A stretch of 64,000 nucleotides of DNA from Parelaphostrongylus tenuis (lineage: Eukaryota > Nematoda > Chromadorea > Rhabditida > Metastrongylidae). Under the pieces are notes generated by a model. It was not told the origin of the DNA. It worked only from the letters and a program-made list of their open reading frames with translations, and made no database searches. Within the stretch, counting starts at the first letter, position 1. Every line of letters starts with the position of its first letter. The position numbers and the translations under genes were made by a program. The DNA lies in contig JAHQIW010003778.1 of the NCBI GenBank assembly GCA_019055375.1, positions 162,944 to 226,943 on the forward strand, in the 5' to 3' direction. Of the stretch, positions 34,320 through 44,620 are shown piece by piece.

Positions 34320-34569
34320 TTCAAAGAAACGACAAAAGCCCAATATAACTGCTACATATCTAGTTGAATGGCAGCATTTCACAAGCGAAGTAGAAGTAGA
34401 AGGAACAAAATACTTCCCACTTGCTTCGACGGTGTGCGATTCTAGGGCAGTTGAAAATAAAATTTTCTATGGCGGTACCGGGTATTTAAAAGGAAGATAT
34501 CTAGGCAATCGACGGTTCAGATTCACCATCACTGACTTCTATTTGCAGTTTCAACCGTTGCTGACATGA
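34320..34569 (+). CDS. coding-like exon, family unknown
   Basis: After an acceptor-like CATCGCTAG a frame stays open for 82 codons without any Met in the first half and ends at TGA (34,567). GC content is higher than in its surroundings and the composition is protein-like: TATYLVEWQHFTSEVEVEG, KYFPLASTVCDSR, KIFYGGTGYLKG, RRFRFTITDFYLQ. A second acceptor-like TTCTATTTGCAG lies inside it at about 34,549, so the exon may be split. No family recognised. It ends before the point (34,841) whose mirror is the window edge, so whether it is also duplicated cannot be seen. Confidence 0.35.
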
Positions 34570-34979
34570 CACATTTTTTGCACTTGTCCACGTAGGCGTT
34601 CAATCAGTCATGTGCTCTTATATCACCTTATATCAACACTGGAAACACAAAACGTTTTGCATAAGCTCCTACACTTACGTGATGTGCTTCTTCATTCCGA
34701 CGACATCCACCTCGATCATTTCCTATATGTCATATTAACACCTCACCCTCATGCATCCATAAATATCCGAGGCACAACACAACAGCTTACCAGGAAAATA
34801 TATCGACGCAACGATGCGCTATAGAGTAAATCCAAAGGACAGCTGAATTGAGCCAGCTTTTATAATTACTACTCAGCTTTTTCGCTCATATTCAATGTCT
34901 ATAGTGGGAAAAAAGCCAGTAACTTCCGATTATCCGCAAATTCGCAAGCAAACTCCGTGTTTTTTCTATAATATCAAAA

Positions 34980-35439
34980 ATGTGTTTTTTCGCTACAATT
35001 TTCTGGCTTCTCGACGTTTTGATCTGCTCATCTACGCAGGCTGTTGTAAAGGACGAATATGGCAAAAGCTTCAACGTATCAGTACGTCGTTAATACCACC
35101 TTTATCTCCTACCAAGGCACTGCAGTAACAACAGACTAATTGATCGTGCTCAAACAATCACTTTCACAAGTTCTTTGATAAGAACTCAACTGATCAGTTG
35201 ATTTCGTAGCATAGCATGGAAAACCAGCAGCAATTATAGAAGTTAGTGGACAGAAGGAGTGGCAGATAAACCGCTACAAGAACCAGTTGAATTGTGAGAA
35301 TGTCATGGCGTTTATACGAAACGTCGTTCCAGGACACATTTATGCATCGGGAAAGTGTCTTGTTGACAGACGCCGTTACTTCGCAAACCTATTTCCGAAA
35401 AAGAACAAAGCTTCAAAGAGTGCTTATAGAAATAAGTGA
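34980..35439 (+). CDS. candidate small secreted protein (two exons), left-arm copy
   Basis: Unrecognised family. Exon 1 (34,980-35,081) begins with a typical signal peptide, MCFFATIFWLLDVLICSSTQA, followed by VVKDEYGKSFNVS, and ends in phase 0 at a donor GTACGT. Exon 2 (35,215-35,439) starts after CATAG in the same phase and encodes HGKPAAIIEVSG, KEWQINRYKNQLNC, VMAFIRNVVPGHIYASGKC and a basic end, FPKKNKASKSAYRNK, then TGA. A consensus AATAAA lies 47 bp after the stop (35,486-35,491). The product would be 108 residues; the mature part has two cysteines, enough for one disulfide. The acceptor is weak, and the exon pair is my inference from frame, phase, signal peptide and poly(A) signal. An identical copy lies in the right arm (63,402-63,861). 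Confidence 0.45.
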
Positions 35440-35620
35440 AAACTGGACGGTTCAACAGACAAGGACGAGAAGGCGACGATACAACAATAAACTACTGAGC
35501 GTCTTTTTACTACGTTAGAGACACAAATAGGATTATCTGCCAATTGACCAAAATATAATAACAAGACGAACACTAACCGTAAACTTTCAAATCTGTATGC
35601 TATTGCTTTAGACCCCTTAC

Positions 35621-36000
35621 TGCGGGAATAAATTGGTAGCAATTTGTTATACAGTGTGAGTAACGATAAGATTCGCCTTGGTCACTTGTTGGACATGACA
35701 GAGCTTCACTATCATTGAAAATAGTTGCCAGTTCGGTTTGTTCGGCAAAACAATTCTTGAGAAATTGCACTACCTGATACATATGAAGCTGACCGATTAT
35801 CATCGCCTTGATTGATGTTTAAAGGAGGTCCATATTCAATAGAATTACCTGAAAAGATAATTTCAAACAGCATCTTGTGACTAGTGCCTATAGATCTCTA
35901 ATGTAATGGGTACAATTTAATCTTACAGAGATAATAAAACAGGTATCATCATTTTGTCTACATGATTGCGGTTTGATTCTTTGCAGTTTTAAGAATGACA
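35621..36000 (-). CDS. candidate exons with cysteines, left-arm copy
   Basis: On the minus strand an exon-like segment (36,000-35,927) lies between a strong acceptor (ACTTTTGTCAG) and a strong donor (TCT/GTAAGAT), encoding QRIKPQSCRQNDDTCFIIS in an open frame. A following segment ends at a donor CCCGCA/GTAAGG (35,621) and encodes VVQFLKNCFAEQTE, SEALSCPTSDQGE and YRYSHCITNCYQFIPA. The nearest strong acceptor (TTATCTTTTCAG) would bring an in-frame TAA; a weaker one (ATGTATCAG) keeps phase 0 and an open frame. The cysteine spacing near the end resembles some extracellular domains but I cannot assign one. It is convergent with the secreted-protein candidate. Confidence 0.28.
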
Positions 36001-36714
36001 CTGACAAAAGTATGTGTTTTTTGTAGCAGAAGCTGATTATTACTTGAAAAAGCATTTGCTGCCAGAAATAGAAATGTAAAGCTGCAAAAAATATTTGAAA
36101 ATTAGGAGAACAACGAAAAATTGATGCAACGATTACCTGGTGATGAGTGAATCGCATCCATAACCACCGAAATGGTTTGATGGAAGTTAATGAATGAGAC
36201 CTACGAAGGTCCCAAACCTAATGATAACAGTAAAGGTTATCATGAGTGAGCGGGATTCGATGCGGCAATCAAGTCACGACACGTTTAGACATATGATCTT
36301 TGGGAAACAGAGCTTCTCCATCCTTAACCTACAACGTTCTGAACTCATGCACTGCTCATCGTTTGTCATTGTGGAAACTATAGCCTCACTTTGTCTAGGG
36401 GTGACTATGATTTTCGCTAACCTATTCAGTCAGGTCTTTTATCAGTAATACATATTTCTGAAAATGCTGTTATAATTTCAGTTCAACAGGACTCATTTTG
36501 TGCTTCGAAATGTGGGAACTTTATGTAATGTTGTGGAGAAAAGTTAACATAGAGGTGTCTGATTTATGCAAATACCTCTCCGTCAAATTAGAGAGACATT
36601 CTTATAATTCGGGAGTTTAAAGAGGAGCGGATAGAAGTTTCGTGCTAGACTCACTGAGTCGACCTATACAAGACAGATCTTTTATCATTTCGAGGTTTTT
36701 AACTTGGTGTTAAA
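36001..36714. other. no recognised feature
   Basis: Possible further upstream exons of the minus-strand candidate (donor-like CACCAG/GTAATC at about 36,137 and short intron-like gaps), not firm enough to call. Confidence 0.35.
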
Positions 36715-36805
36715 CCTATCAGTAAGGAGAACAACACTGATCCAATAAATCGGTAGACCACGGCAAGTCATTGCATAACCAAATGTGCATTTAACCACCT
36801 CCATG
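36715..36805 (+). mobile_element. SINE-A internal fragment
   Basis: AACAACACTGATCC, TCGGTAGACCACGGCAAGTC, ATTGCATAACCAAATGTGCAT match the middle of SINE-A. It abuts the RTE-A fragment directly. Confidence 0.6.
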
Positions 36806-37445
36806 ATCCTTGGCGTCTCATTAGGTCGTGAAATCAAGATGATGAACGACATAGCTCCAAAGATGAGCAGAAGGAAACGAGCGGCTCCGAGAACGCTTAA
36901 GAGCAACGAAGATATAGTGAAAAGGGCGAAGAACATCCGACTCCGTGCTTACCTTTTCGACTCGACGATTATCCCTGCCCAAACGTATGCAGCAGAAACG
37001 TGATCGCCACGTGAGCAGAATGAAAAATCATTTAGCGTTAATGCACGCGCAGTCGAAAGGTCGATGCTAGGAGTATCCCGTATCAGCCAAGGGGGAAAGG
37101 ATTCAAAGTTTCGACTTACGTTAAAGATCGAAGATTAAAGACGCCGTTTTACACGCCAGAATATCGAAAATAAGGTGGACTGGACACTTGAAGCGCTTCA
37201 ACGACAACTGATGGACGAGAGCCGTTTCCGACTGGATTTCTCGGGACATCAGGCGCTCCACAGGAAGACTACCAATCCGATAGTTCGATCTTCTTTTACG
37301 AAAGGAAGAAAGATATGATGCTCAGCTAATCTCTAGAGCGAGGAGGATTTAGTGGGCTACTGTTGCAAGCGATAGAGAAAAATGGAGATATTGTTGGTAC
37401 CCGATCGAGTCACTCGACGATCAACTCGACGACAGGTGATGCAGG
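36806..37445 (+). mobile_element. RTE-A copy 3, 3' part
   Basis: Begins at the SLGREIKMMNDIAP block, so everything before the thumb is missing. It continues with RAKNIRLRAYLFDST, TYAAE, then frameshifted stretches, the TRW-like region near 37,270, and ends with GACGACAGGTGATGCAGGTG, the family's 3' terminus. It is a typical 5'-truncated LINE insertion. Confidence 0.85.
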
Positions 37446-37660
37446 TGGTGATGCTTGGTTGGCTGGCGCATCATTTATAAACTAAAAACTGGTCAGTGCA
37501 GAACTCGTAGGACTTTTTCTGCTCCAACTTTCGACTCTATGGAAAATTTAAATGAAATTGTAAATTAAGGAGTAAACCATACAATTTTTAACTAGTCATG
37601 TTGTTTCATATTATCGCATGGAACAAACGTATCATTTCTGTAGGATATTCTTATGATATC

Positions 37661-37930
37661 GTGGGTGCAGTGGCCGAGTGGTTATGATGCTCGTTACGGC
37701 GCGCCTGAAGTCGAACTATATTCCAACCTTTTTAGGCGGCCAATAACAGCGCCTTATGGAACGCCACAGACCGGCTGCTTTCGAGATTGTAGGGAGAATC
37801 GCTCAGCTAGTATTTCATGAGGTTCAAAAGTGAATACGAAGCAAACAAATTGAATGCTAGAAGTACTGAAATTTGTACAGTGAGAAAAAGACATTGTGAA
37901 GACAGATCGATGAAGTGTGAAAGTGCTTCA
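37661..37930 (+). mobile_element. SINE-B, best copy
   Basis: The head GTGCAGTGGCCGAGTGGTTA carries a near-perfect tRNA box A (TGGCCGAGTGG at 37,671-37,681), and a box B-like AAGTCGAAC follows 38 bp later, the spacing of a tRNA-Leu/Ser type gene. The body continues GCGCCTTATGGAACGCCAC, TTGAATGCTAGAAGTACTG and GATCGATGAAGTGTGAAAGT. Confidence 0.8.
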
Positions 37931-37971
37931 TAGTATTATTCCACTTATTTGACTTTCCTGCTTCTACACAG

Positions 37972-38111
37972 TAGGCAAAGATTTTCGTGAGTCCTTGCAA
38001 GTATTATGCTTCAATCAACATGGCAGTCCATGCATCAAACCTTTTACTCCAGATGATCCTCTTGAAATGGCTACCAATACTATTATCGCCACTATTGAAA
38101 CTGTTAGTTAA
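37972..38111 (+). CDS. coding-like terminal exon, family unknown, left-arm copy
   Basis: After a good acceptor (CTGCTTCTACACAG) a frame runs 45 codons to TAA: GKDFRESLQVLCFNQHGS, CIKPFTPDDPLEMATNT, IIATIETVS. It looks like a last exon, with the SINE-B lying in the presumed intron 40 bp upstream. The preceding exon is not identified and the family is unknown. The length alone could occur by chance. Confidence 0.3.
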
Positions 38112-39679
38112 TTAATGGCTATGTAAATATCCAATCTATCAAATGTATCATTTGCCCTCCACTGAGGGTCGAATAAGACTAGCAAGTTTTCATAAAAAAT
38201 TTATTTGTTCTTGTTGCGCATTAGGCCTTTAAGGATACGCTGCCCCAGGATACGAAGACCAACACATTTTCTCAGGAGAAGTCACATAGTCTGATCATCA
38301 GATCTTGTTGTGGGTTCGGCATTCAGTGAAAAAAGAGTTACTGGCTATCTCGTATGAAGTAACAAGATTTTACCATTATAGCTTTTAATAGGTTGTCGCA
38401 AATCTTCAGTCGTAGACGTAATTTGGGATGCGAAATTACCTCTCTCATTTACGGATACGAGGCGCTGGGAATGCCGTGTTTTCAGTAAGATAATGAATCC
38501 TGTTGCTCATAACATGAAGAATTTGTTCACGTGCAATACGCTAAAAAGATTGGTGAAGTCAAAAAATGGTGCGAATTCGAGCAATCCTTATCTTGTTAGT
38601 TGGCACAGCGAGTGTAATTTGAAATCCATTTTTCTCTACATTGACTCACTAATCAATCATGCAATTCATACTGATTGGGCATGTTAACTATCTTATAAGG
38701 TAAAGGAACTCAAGCACTTCACAAATGAATGAAGGTCATTTCACTGTCCATTCCACTCAAAATTCTCTACTCATTCTCACACTTGTGTATCTCATTACAT
38801 TACCATTTACTCTATTAATGGCTGAGATTAGTCCCATTTTATAAATGGTAAGTTTCGCAATTGTTTACGTGGTTGAGTCTTAAATAGTCTCAATCCAACT
38901 GAGATGAGATTGATAATAGTTGTGCTTATTGTTGATGATGTTTGTTGTAGTTGTTCTTGCTACTGCGGTCGTCCTCTTTCGATGGTTGATGTTACAGCGA
39001 CTTCTTCTTCTTCAGAGAGTGCGCGTAATTTATGCAACGCTCATCGTTTATGCTGGTAGATCAGCATTATTGAAAATTTTTCATGTAAAATTCACTTAAT
39101 CGAAAAAGCACTTAACTTTTCAAGAGGCGAAGGACTGCCCATGATTTTATTTCCATGTGTAGAATGACCTTTGAGTCCGCCATTTGGCTAGAAGATGAAA
39201 TACAGCAAAGGCGGCGGATTGGTGATGATAGTAAACCGCTCGTCCTTACGATTTATCTCTGGATTTTCAGCGTTTTTTTCCAAAACGAATCAAAAATTTG
39301 TAGCGATGGCGCTTCCGACTCCTGCGTTAAGATCGCGACAATTACGTTAAAATTATCGTCAGTGTGACTTTGTGCTCTGTGCATACGTTGGGGATTGCTA
39401 TGTAAAGTTTTCAGGTTCTTGTCCATATGTTCAATACCAACGTTTGAATGTAGTGTTTATATTATTAAACAGATCTGCCACATTGAGAGTTCAAATAGTA
39501 GAACTTTTTTAAGTAATAACAGCGTAAATAACAATGCAGAGACACTAGCATGTGTACAGTCAACAGATATATATAATAACATGATCAAGAAGTAGAGTTG
39601 GCAATCTATATCCCAAATTAATTATTATAAATGAGTATAGCTTAAAACTGTCGTTCTACTATACGGAGAAAAAGATAAG
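38112..39679. other. no recognised feature
   Basis: About 1.6 kb. Short frames here lack support. A CTTCTTCTTCTTC run lies at about 39,000. Confidence 0.4.
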
Positions 39680-41560
39680 TGAAAACTGTTAAACTGCTGA
39701 AACGCTGTTTATGCGGACGATGGGTGGAAGGGAATACGTGGCTTCACTCCCTCAACTTCAAGACTTTTGTGTTCATTCATAAAGCGGTGTAGAAGAAGTA
39801 AGCTCCGATAAACTGACTAATGGAGAACCAAGGACTGAGTGTCATCATATGGAATAAATACGGGAGATGAAAGTTGAAGACTGTAATGGGAATAGTTGAC
39901 TGAAGAGGAAAGCCCCGACTAATCCGACTTCGGAATTCCAGAGAACAGTACAATTAAAACCACTACGAAAATTTCTGCCTTAGTACCCGCACATTGGATG
40001 CTCCTGTCCACGAGGCCGAGTGGTGAGAAGAGGCGATCAATTCTGAGGTTCAGTGGGAAATCGTTGCTAAAGGTTAAAACGAATACACTTTGGACACTTC
40101 ATGGAGACTGCTTTTTGTTCTATACTTATAACATTATAACAGGCTCCTTAAACGCCAATCCAAACCACTTCTTTAGAATGTTTGTCAAAACGAATTCCTC
40201 GATTGCCCTACAAGATACGAAAAGCAAGAAGACTGACATAAGACGCACACACGATAGGTCTCTCGTTAATCGCGGAGCGAAGTTTCCTTTACGGAATGTC
40301 GGAGGTGTGGGCTTTGTCGTTCACCCATTTGTCTCCCATGGTGAATTCGTGAGATATTCTATTATTGCGTTTGCTCATCATTCGGATTGTACTTCAGCGT
40401 CGAAAGAAAGTCAGTGTCACAAATTGCCACCCACCTTTCGAATTAGAAAAACGAATATAGGATAAAAAATTTGACTGGAAAAAATTGGAACGAGAACGGA
40501 GGCCGTCTTATTGGACTACTGTTCGCGGTAAGTCTCTTTCATTTGAATTCATTTTCTGAAAAGAGAGAAAATCTATGATGAAGCATTGAAGCATCCCAAT
40601 GGGACGACTCATTAAGAGGTCATATACTTTCCAACAGAAAATGATGCTCCTTTGACGCTTCAGTAGTACCCGAAATTCGTACAAACACTGATCACCGTCT
40701 TTTGTGCGCGGAGATTCGATTCAGCCATAAACTGGAAAAAACTGTCATCGCTTGGGGGACAAAACATGTCGCGCACAACAGAGATGTTTTCATAAATCCT
40801 TTTTTTTATACGATTGGCAGATAATGGAAGACCCCAGAAGAGATTCTGAGCTGAGCCCTGTGATGGGCACAGAAGTTGTGCAGAACTAATATCAGTTCCC
40901 CAAGCAAAAAGTTCGGATCGACTCTTCACTACCACTAAGGGGCTGCTTGAAAAGAAAGGGGATCCTAGGGTTGGTACTTCTGCAGCGCATTGAACTAAGC
41001 TGCAATGTTAGCTGCAGAAGATCTTTTACGAGGATTAACATCGGTGCAAGCAGAAACATTGTCAGAATCAGCAATAAAAACGATGCAGTTTGAAAAAATA
41101 CCGTAGAAATCTTATGTACCGCTTTCCGTTCTCAGAGGAAGGTGGAATCATCACCACATCCCGCATGATACGGATTTGATAACAAAGAGTTCTATACCAA
41201 TTTTTTTCCGTTCCACAGGCCCCACTTCGGACCTCAAAATCTTCACTGGTGAAAAACCACCTAAGATTTTCACTTATGAAGTTCAAGCTGTGATTGAAAG
41301 CATGAAGAGAGGCACAGCTCCACGACGTGTAATATTGTTGCCGATTTTCTCAGAGGTGGTGGATACAATTTGCATGTGCTTCTCGCAAGATATATGATAT
41401 CTGTCTTTGAAAGGAAAAGAAATCCTGGACATATGGAGGTTTCACGCACCATTATTGTACCTGGCACAAAAGGATATAATCAGATACTGCCTAATATGCG
41501 TGCTGAAGTTTAAAATTCATTAATTTTGATCTATTTCTGGACATATACTAAAAAAGAGCG

Positions 41561-41857
41561 CATATGGTGCAGTGGTCAGAGGTGCTTTGCCTCGCGTACG
41601 ATGTCAATGGCTCGATCTTGCGCGTATGGCTCAATCAATCATCCATCCTTTCGAGGTTGCTTAATTGGTACCAGACTGGTCCTAGACTTGTCTGGAAGAT
41701 AAGTAGCACTGGCTCGGTTCAGCGGTAGGTAACCACGAGTCATTGTACAGGGCCAGATATGCATCCAATCACTTCAAAAGGAATTTAAAAAATTGAAGAC
41801 GAATGCATGGCGCATTCTTCAGGGGTCGATCAGCACCAAGAGCTTTATCCTTTATCC
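41561..41857 (+). mobile_element. SINE-A, full length, nested in RTE-B, left-arm copy
   Basis: Head CGCATATGGTGCAGTGGTC (box A-like TGGTGCAGTGG), box B-like GGCTCGATCTTGCG about 40 bp later, CATCCATCC, AATTGGTACCAGACTGG, GTAGCACTGGCTCGG, CGAGTCATTG, CCAGATATGCATCC, GAAGACGAATGCATGG and the tail AGCTTTATCCTTTATCC. It interrupts the RTE-B reverse transcriptase frame. Confidence 0.9.
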
Positions 41858-42091
41858 GTCATACTTGCCGAATATACTCTGCAAATTCTTTGCGAAATTT
41901 GTACTTTTGCGCACTGCAAAAATCTTTTGAAGCACAATCAGAAAGGCAGGATTCCAGGGGTCGATCAGCACCAAGAGCTTTATCCTTTATCCGTCATACT
42001 TGCCGAATATACTCTGCAAGTTCTTTGCGAAATTTGTACTTTTGCGCACTGCAAAAATCTTTCGAAGCACAATCAGAAAGGCAGGATTCCG
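41822..42091 (+). repeat. two tandem copies of a 135-bp unit across the SINE/LINE junction, left-arm copy
   Basis: Units 41,822-41,956 and 41,957-42,091. Each holds the last 36 bp of SINE-A (GGGGTCGATCAGCACC… to TTTATCC) plus 99 bp of RTE-B. Because 135 is a multiple of 3, overlapping frames show false internal protein repeats. The duplication must be younger than the SINE insertion. Confidence 0.93.
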
Positions 42092-42275
42092 AAAGTGCAT
42101 TGTAGCATGGGCCACATTTAAACCGTGTCGCAAATCATTATCGTATGCCTCTTGTATTAACCTTCATCGACTACAAGAAAGTATTTACAATGTTGAAACG
42201 AATGCAAACCTATCAGCGCTACTCGACCAAAGTATGGAACCATCCTATCTACCAGGGCTGAAAACAAAATTTTGA

Positions 42276-43005
42276 GAATTTTGCGTAGTATCATTTTTAC
42301 GCAAATATTAACAACAAAAATAGCAATGACTTTTCTTCAAACTATGAATCATCGCTGTCCACGACTCTCTGCTAACGATCTGCAAAAGTTCCGGTTGCCT
42401 TCGAAAGGCCAATCTGGCTCTTTTGATACAAAGAACTCTTGACATGCTTCAGCTTTATTGAATGATTGAAATCGATAGCCATTAAAAAAGTGTCGCATTG
42501 ATTGAAAGAGGTCATAGTCGTAGAGAGCTCACGCGGGCTCTCGCAAAGCTTCTTATTGAAATTGCCAAATTGGTGCAGCTTGTTGACAACGGTCTTGAGC
42601 AAAACATCAAGCTTTTGTCAAGTCACAACTGTTTGATGAAGGCTCAGCGTCTAAAATAGTTTGCTAGTCACGCTCATCCAAACAGATGGCCTGTTAGAAT
42701 CAGGAATATCAGGAATGTCCTCGAGATCAGAACTGCCTTCATTATATTGCTCAAAATCTGCCCGCAGTCAAATTTGCCGTTATGTCAATGCTTCCATCCT
42801 CATCGATTTTACTAATCATTGAATCTTTTCTCCAACAACGGAGAATCAACGCATGCAAATCATACTGTTCAATTGGTATTCTAAAGCTGAAACTGATGTT
42901 TTATATAATTATAGGCGAAATTATCAATAAAAAACGACATAGAGATGTCAGAAAATAAAGTTTATAGAAAATTTTTTAAGACTAGTTGCTTAGCCTAAAA
43001 AAGCA
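42276..43005 (-). mobile_element. mariner-like fragment nested in RTE-B, left-arm copy
   Basis: On the minus strand (about 42,595-42,380) it encodes KTVVNKLHQFGNFNKK and ESPRELSTTM, like the second helix-turn-helix and the PHELS block of mariner transposases, then SLYQKSQIGLS. It shares TVVNKLHQ with 17.9 kb. It splits two consecutive parts of the RTE-B reverse transcriptase. No terminal repeats seen, so the exact borders are approximate. Confidence 0.55.
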
Positions 43006-43445
43006 TTAGCACATTGCCATCGAAACTGCAGTACACAATGCGGCTTTTCTATCGATTCCCTGCCATACACTTAGAAGAAGGGTTCTGACAAGTGGTCACC
43101 ATAACGCCAATGTTATTCACTACTGTACTGCAGTGGATAATGATGTCGCTTAATTGGGACGAAGACGGCATACGTATTGTTGAAAAATCCCTATCAAACC
43201 TTCAAAACATCGTCATGTTTTTGGAAAGTACTAATGAGGAAAAGATATTGCTTACTTAACTATGTAAGGTGGGGAAAAAGATTGGGTTTTGCATAAATAG
43301 CACGACGATACAGACTATGATCAACTCCACGGTGCGAACGTGAACAATTCCAACTGGACGGTTTTTTGGTCACAATGAAATACGCAGCCTGTTTAGAGGT
43401 TAATCTGCAGTCAAGCAGTCCTATCAAACAACGAGGGCACCGTTA

Positions 43446-43959
43446 GAGTTGTCAAAACTTACGCTATCTGATGAACACTAATAGCCAAGAGAGGAGCTCT
43501 ATCCCGCCAAAAGTCATGCGCTTGTGGAACACAAATCATTCTCTCTCCTATAACGCTATAAATGAACTGTTTGAGAAAACAGATACGTTTGCTGTTTTCA
43601 AAGTCTAGTCTATCGAGTAATTGATGATTGCCTATGAAGACTCTCTTCTGCGAAATGTGAACGCTATATTGCGCGTTAGAGTGCGACAGCGAGTAATGCG
43701 TGAAGCACTATTTTTTTTTTGAGTGCTAATGCTATATTTTGCAATATTCTGGCTCTCGAATATTTATTAAAAGCTTAGTGTCAAATCTCTGTTTCTCAAA
43801 AAATCTCCCTTCAATTATTTTTGGCGGATAGTACATAGAAATCTCAAGATAAAAGACAAAGTCTTTCCTATACTTTTTTTACTCAAGATTGCAGTCAGCA
43901 GTATTAAATAAAGATTAAATCATATATTTCGTTTCGAATGTTTTCTTAAAACCTTAAGA
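43446..43959. other. no recognised feature
   Basis: Possibly worn RTE-B 3' sequence. No motif. Confidence 0.35.
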
Positions 43960-44155
43960 GTGTAAAATGTTTGTTGTCGCTAACTCATAGTGTGGGGACT
44001 GGAGCACTTACAAAAGATTGGTAAAAAGACGAAAGAGTAACCGCCCAACTGACGAAATCGCAAAACAGAAACACGTGTATCGGGTTTTATAAGTCAGCCC
44101 TCTTTAGCAGGCCACTGACATGCGTAACTCAAAAATAATTACCAGGCATAAGTTA
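43960..44155 (-). repeat. Rep320 unit, left-arm copy
   Basis: Reversed relative to the other units: GTCGCTAACTCATAGTGTGG, CCCAACTGACGAAATCGC, AACACGTGTATCGGG, GCCACTGACATGCG in that order. Confidence 0.65.
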
Positions 44156-44204
44156 AACTACTTTATACAAAGTTGCATTGCATGTATATCACATACTTAG
44201 CATT

Positions 44205-44620
44205 ATGTAAGTGGGTATACTTTCATTTTAGAAACGACATCTTGATCCTTTCCAAAAGTGCTAATGAAGTAGAAACAATACTTAAAGATCTCTATGAAGT
44301 GGAAGAATATTGAGCTACGCATAAACGGGGTGAATACCCACTCCATGAATAGTCCATGGTGTTGATGTAAAAGAGCTGAACTAGATGGCTTTCTACCTAC
44401 GGAGACCACCTCACAGGTGTGCGCTTGGACGTTCAGTAAACATGTGGAACAAAATGAAGTTGCAAATATAGAAGAGAAGAACGCCGTGAGCCACATTCGT
44501 TTTTAAAAAGGCCACTGACCAGATATCAGGTCTTAGGCTCCGTGCTCACCTTTTCAAGTCATCGGTATTTTTAGCGCCCCATGCAGCAGAGATGTGGACT
44601 TATACTATAACTGTGTCAAT
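44205..44620 (+). mobile_element. RTE-B second fragment, left-arm copy
   Basis: Frames give DILILSKSANEVETILK (just after the FADD position), YEVEEY, and later LGSVLTFSSH and an HAAEMWT-like end (44,540-44,600) that match the thumb region of the family. It overlaps in content with the main RTE-B copy, so it is an independent insertion. The 97-codon minus-strand frame here is its shadow. Confidence 0.7.

Larger units (their letters stand above)
39680..43445 (+). mobile_element. RTE-B LINE fossil (endonuclease plus reverse transcriptase) with nested insertions, left-arm copy
   Basis: Non-LTR retrotransposon of a second RTE family. Order: 5' region from about 39,680; APE-type endonuclease with YTYN (near 40,121), ALQDTKSKK (about 40,205, catalytic Glu replaced by Asp) and NVGGVGFVVHP (about 40,294-40,326); a worn linker; then, at 41,170-41,510, EKPPKIFTYEVQAVIESMK, RGTAP and FLRGGG of the region before reverse transcriptase. 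A SINE-A sits at 41,561-41,857. The LINE resumes with LCKFFAKFVLL and RKAGFRK, then RMPLVLTFIDYKKVF (about 42,140-42,178, first catalytic Asp kept). A mariner piece (42,276-43,005) interrupts it. It resumes at about 43,030 with RLFYRF, a stop, TITPMLFTTVLQW and LNWDEDGIRI, but the FADD box is gone (LQNIVMF). Many stops; dead. Confidence 0.85.

Noticed and set aside
37661..37735. Functional tRNA gene (box A and box B at tRNA spacing)
   Set aside because: No acceptor-stem pairing seen and the sequence continues as a repeated SINE body.
39998..40465. 155-codon ORF as a novel gene
   Set aside because: Its NVGGVGFVVHP and TYN/QDT blocks identify it as RTE-B endonuclease.
41803..42121. Overlapping ORFs with an internal 45-residue protein repeat
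   Set aside because: They come from the 135-bp tandem duplication of SINE tail plus LINE sequence; the period is a multiple of 3, so frames stay open by accident.
44203..44496. 97-codon minus-strand ORF
   Set aside because: Shadow of the plus-strand RTE-B reverse transcriptase fragment.
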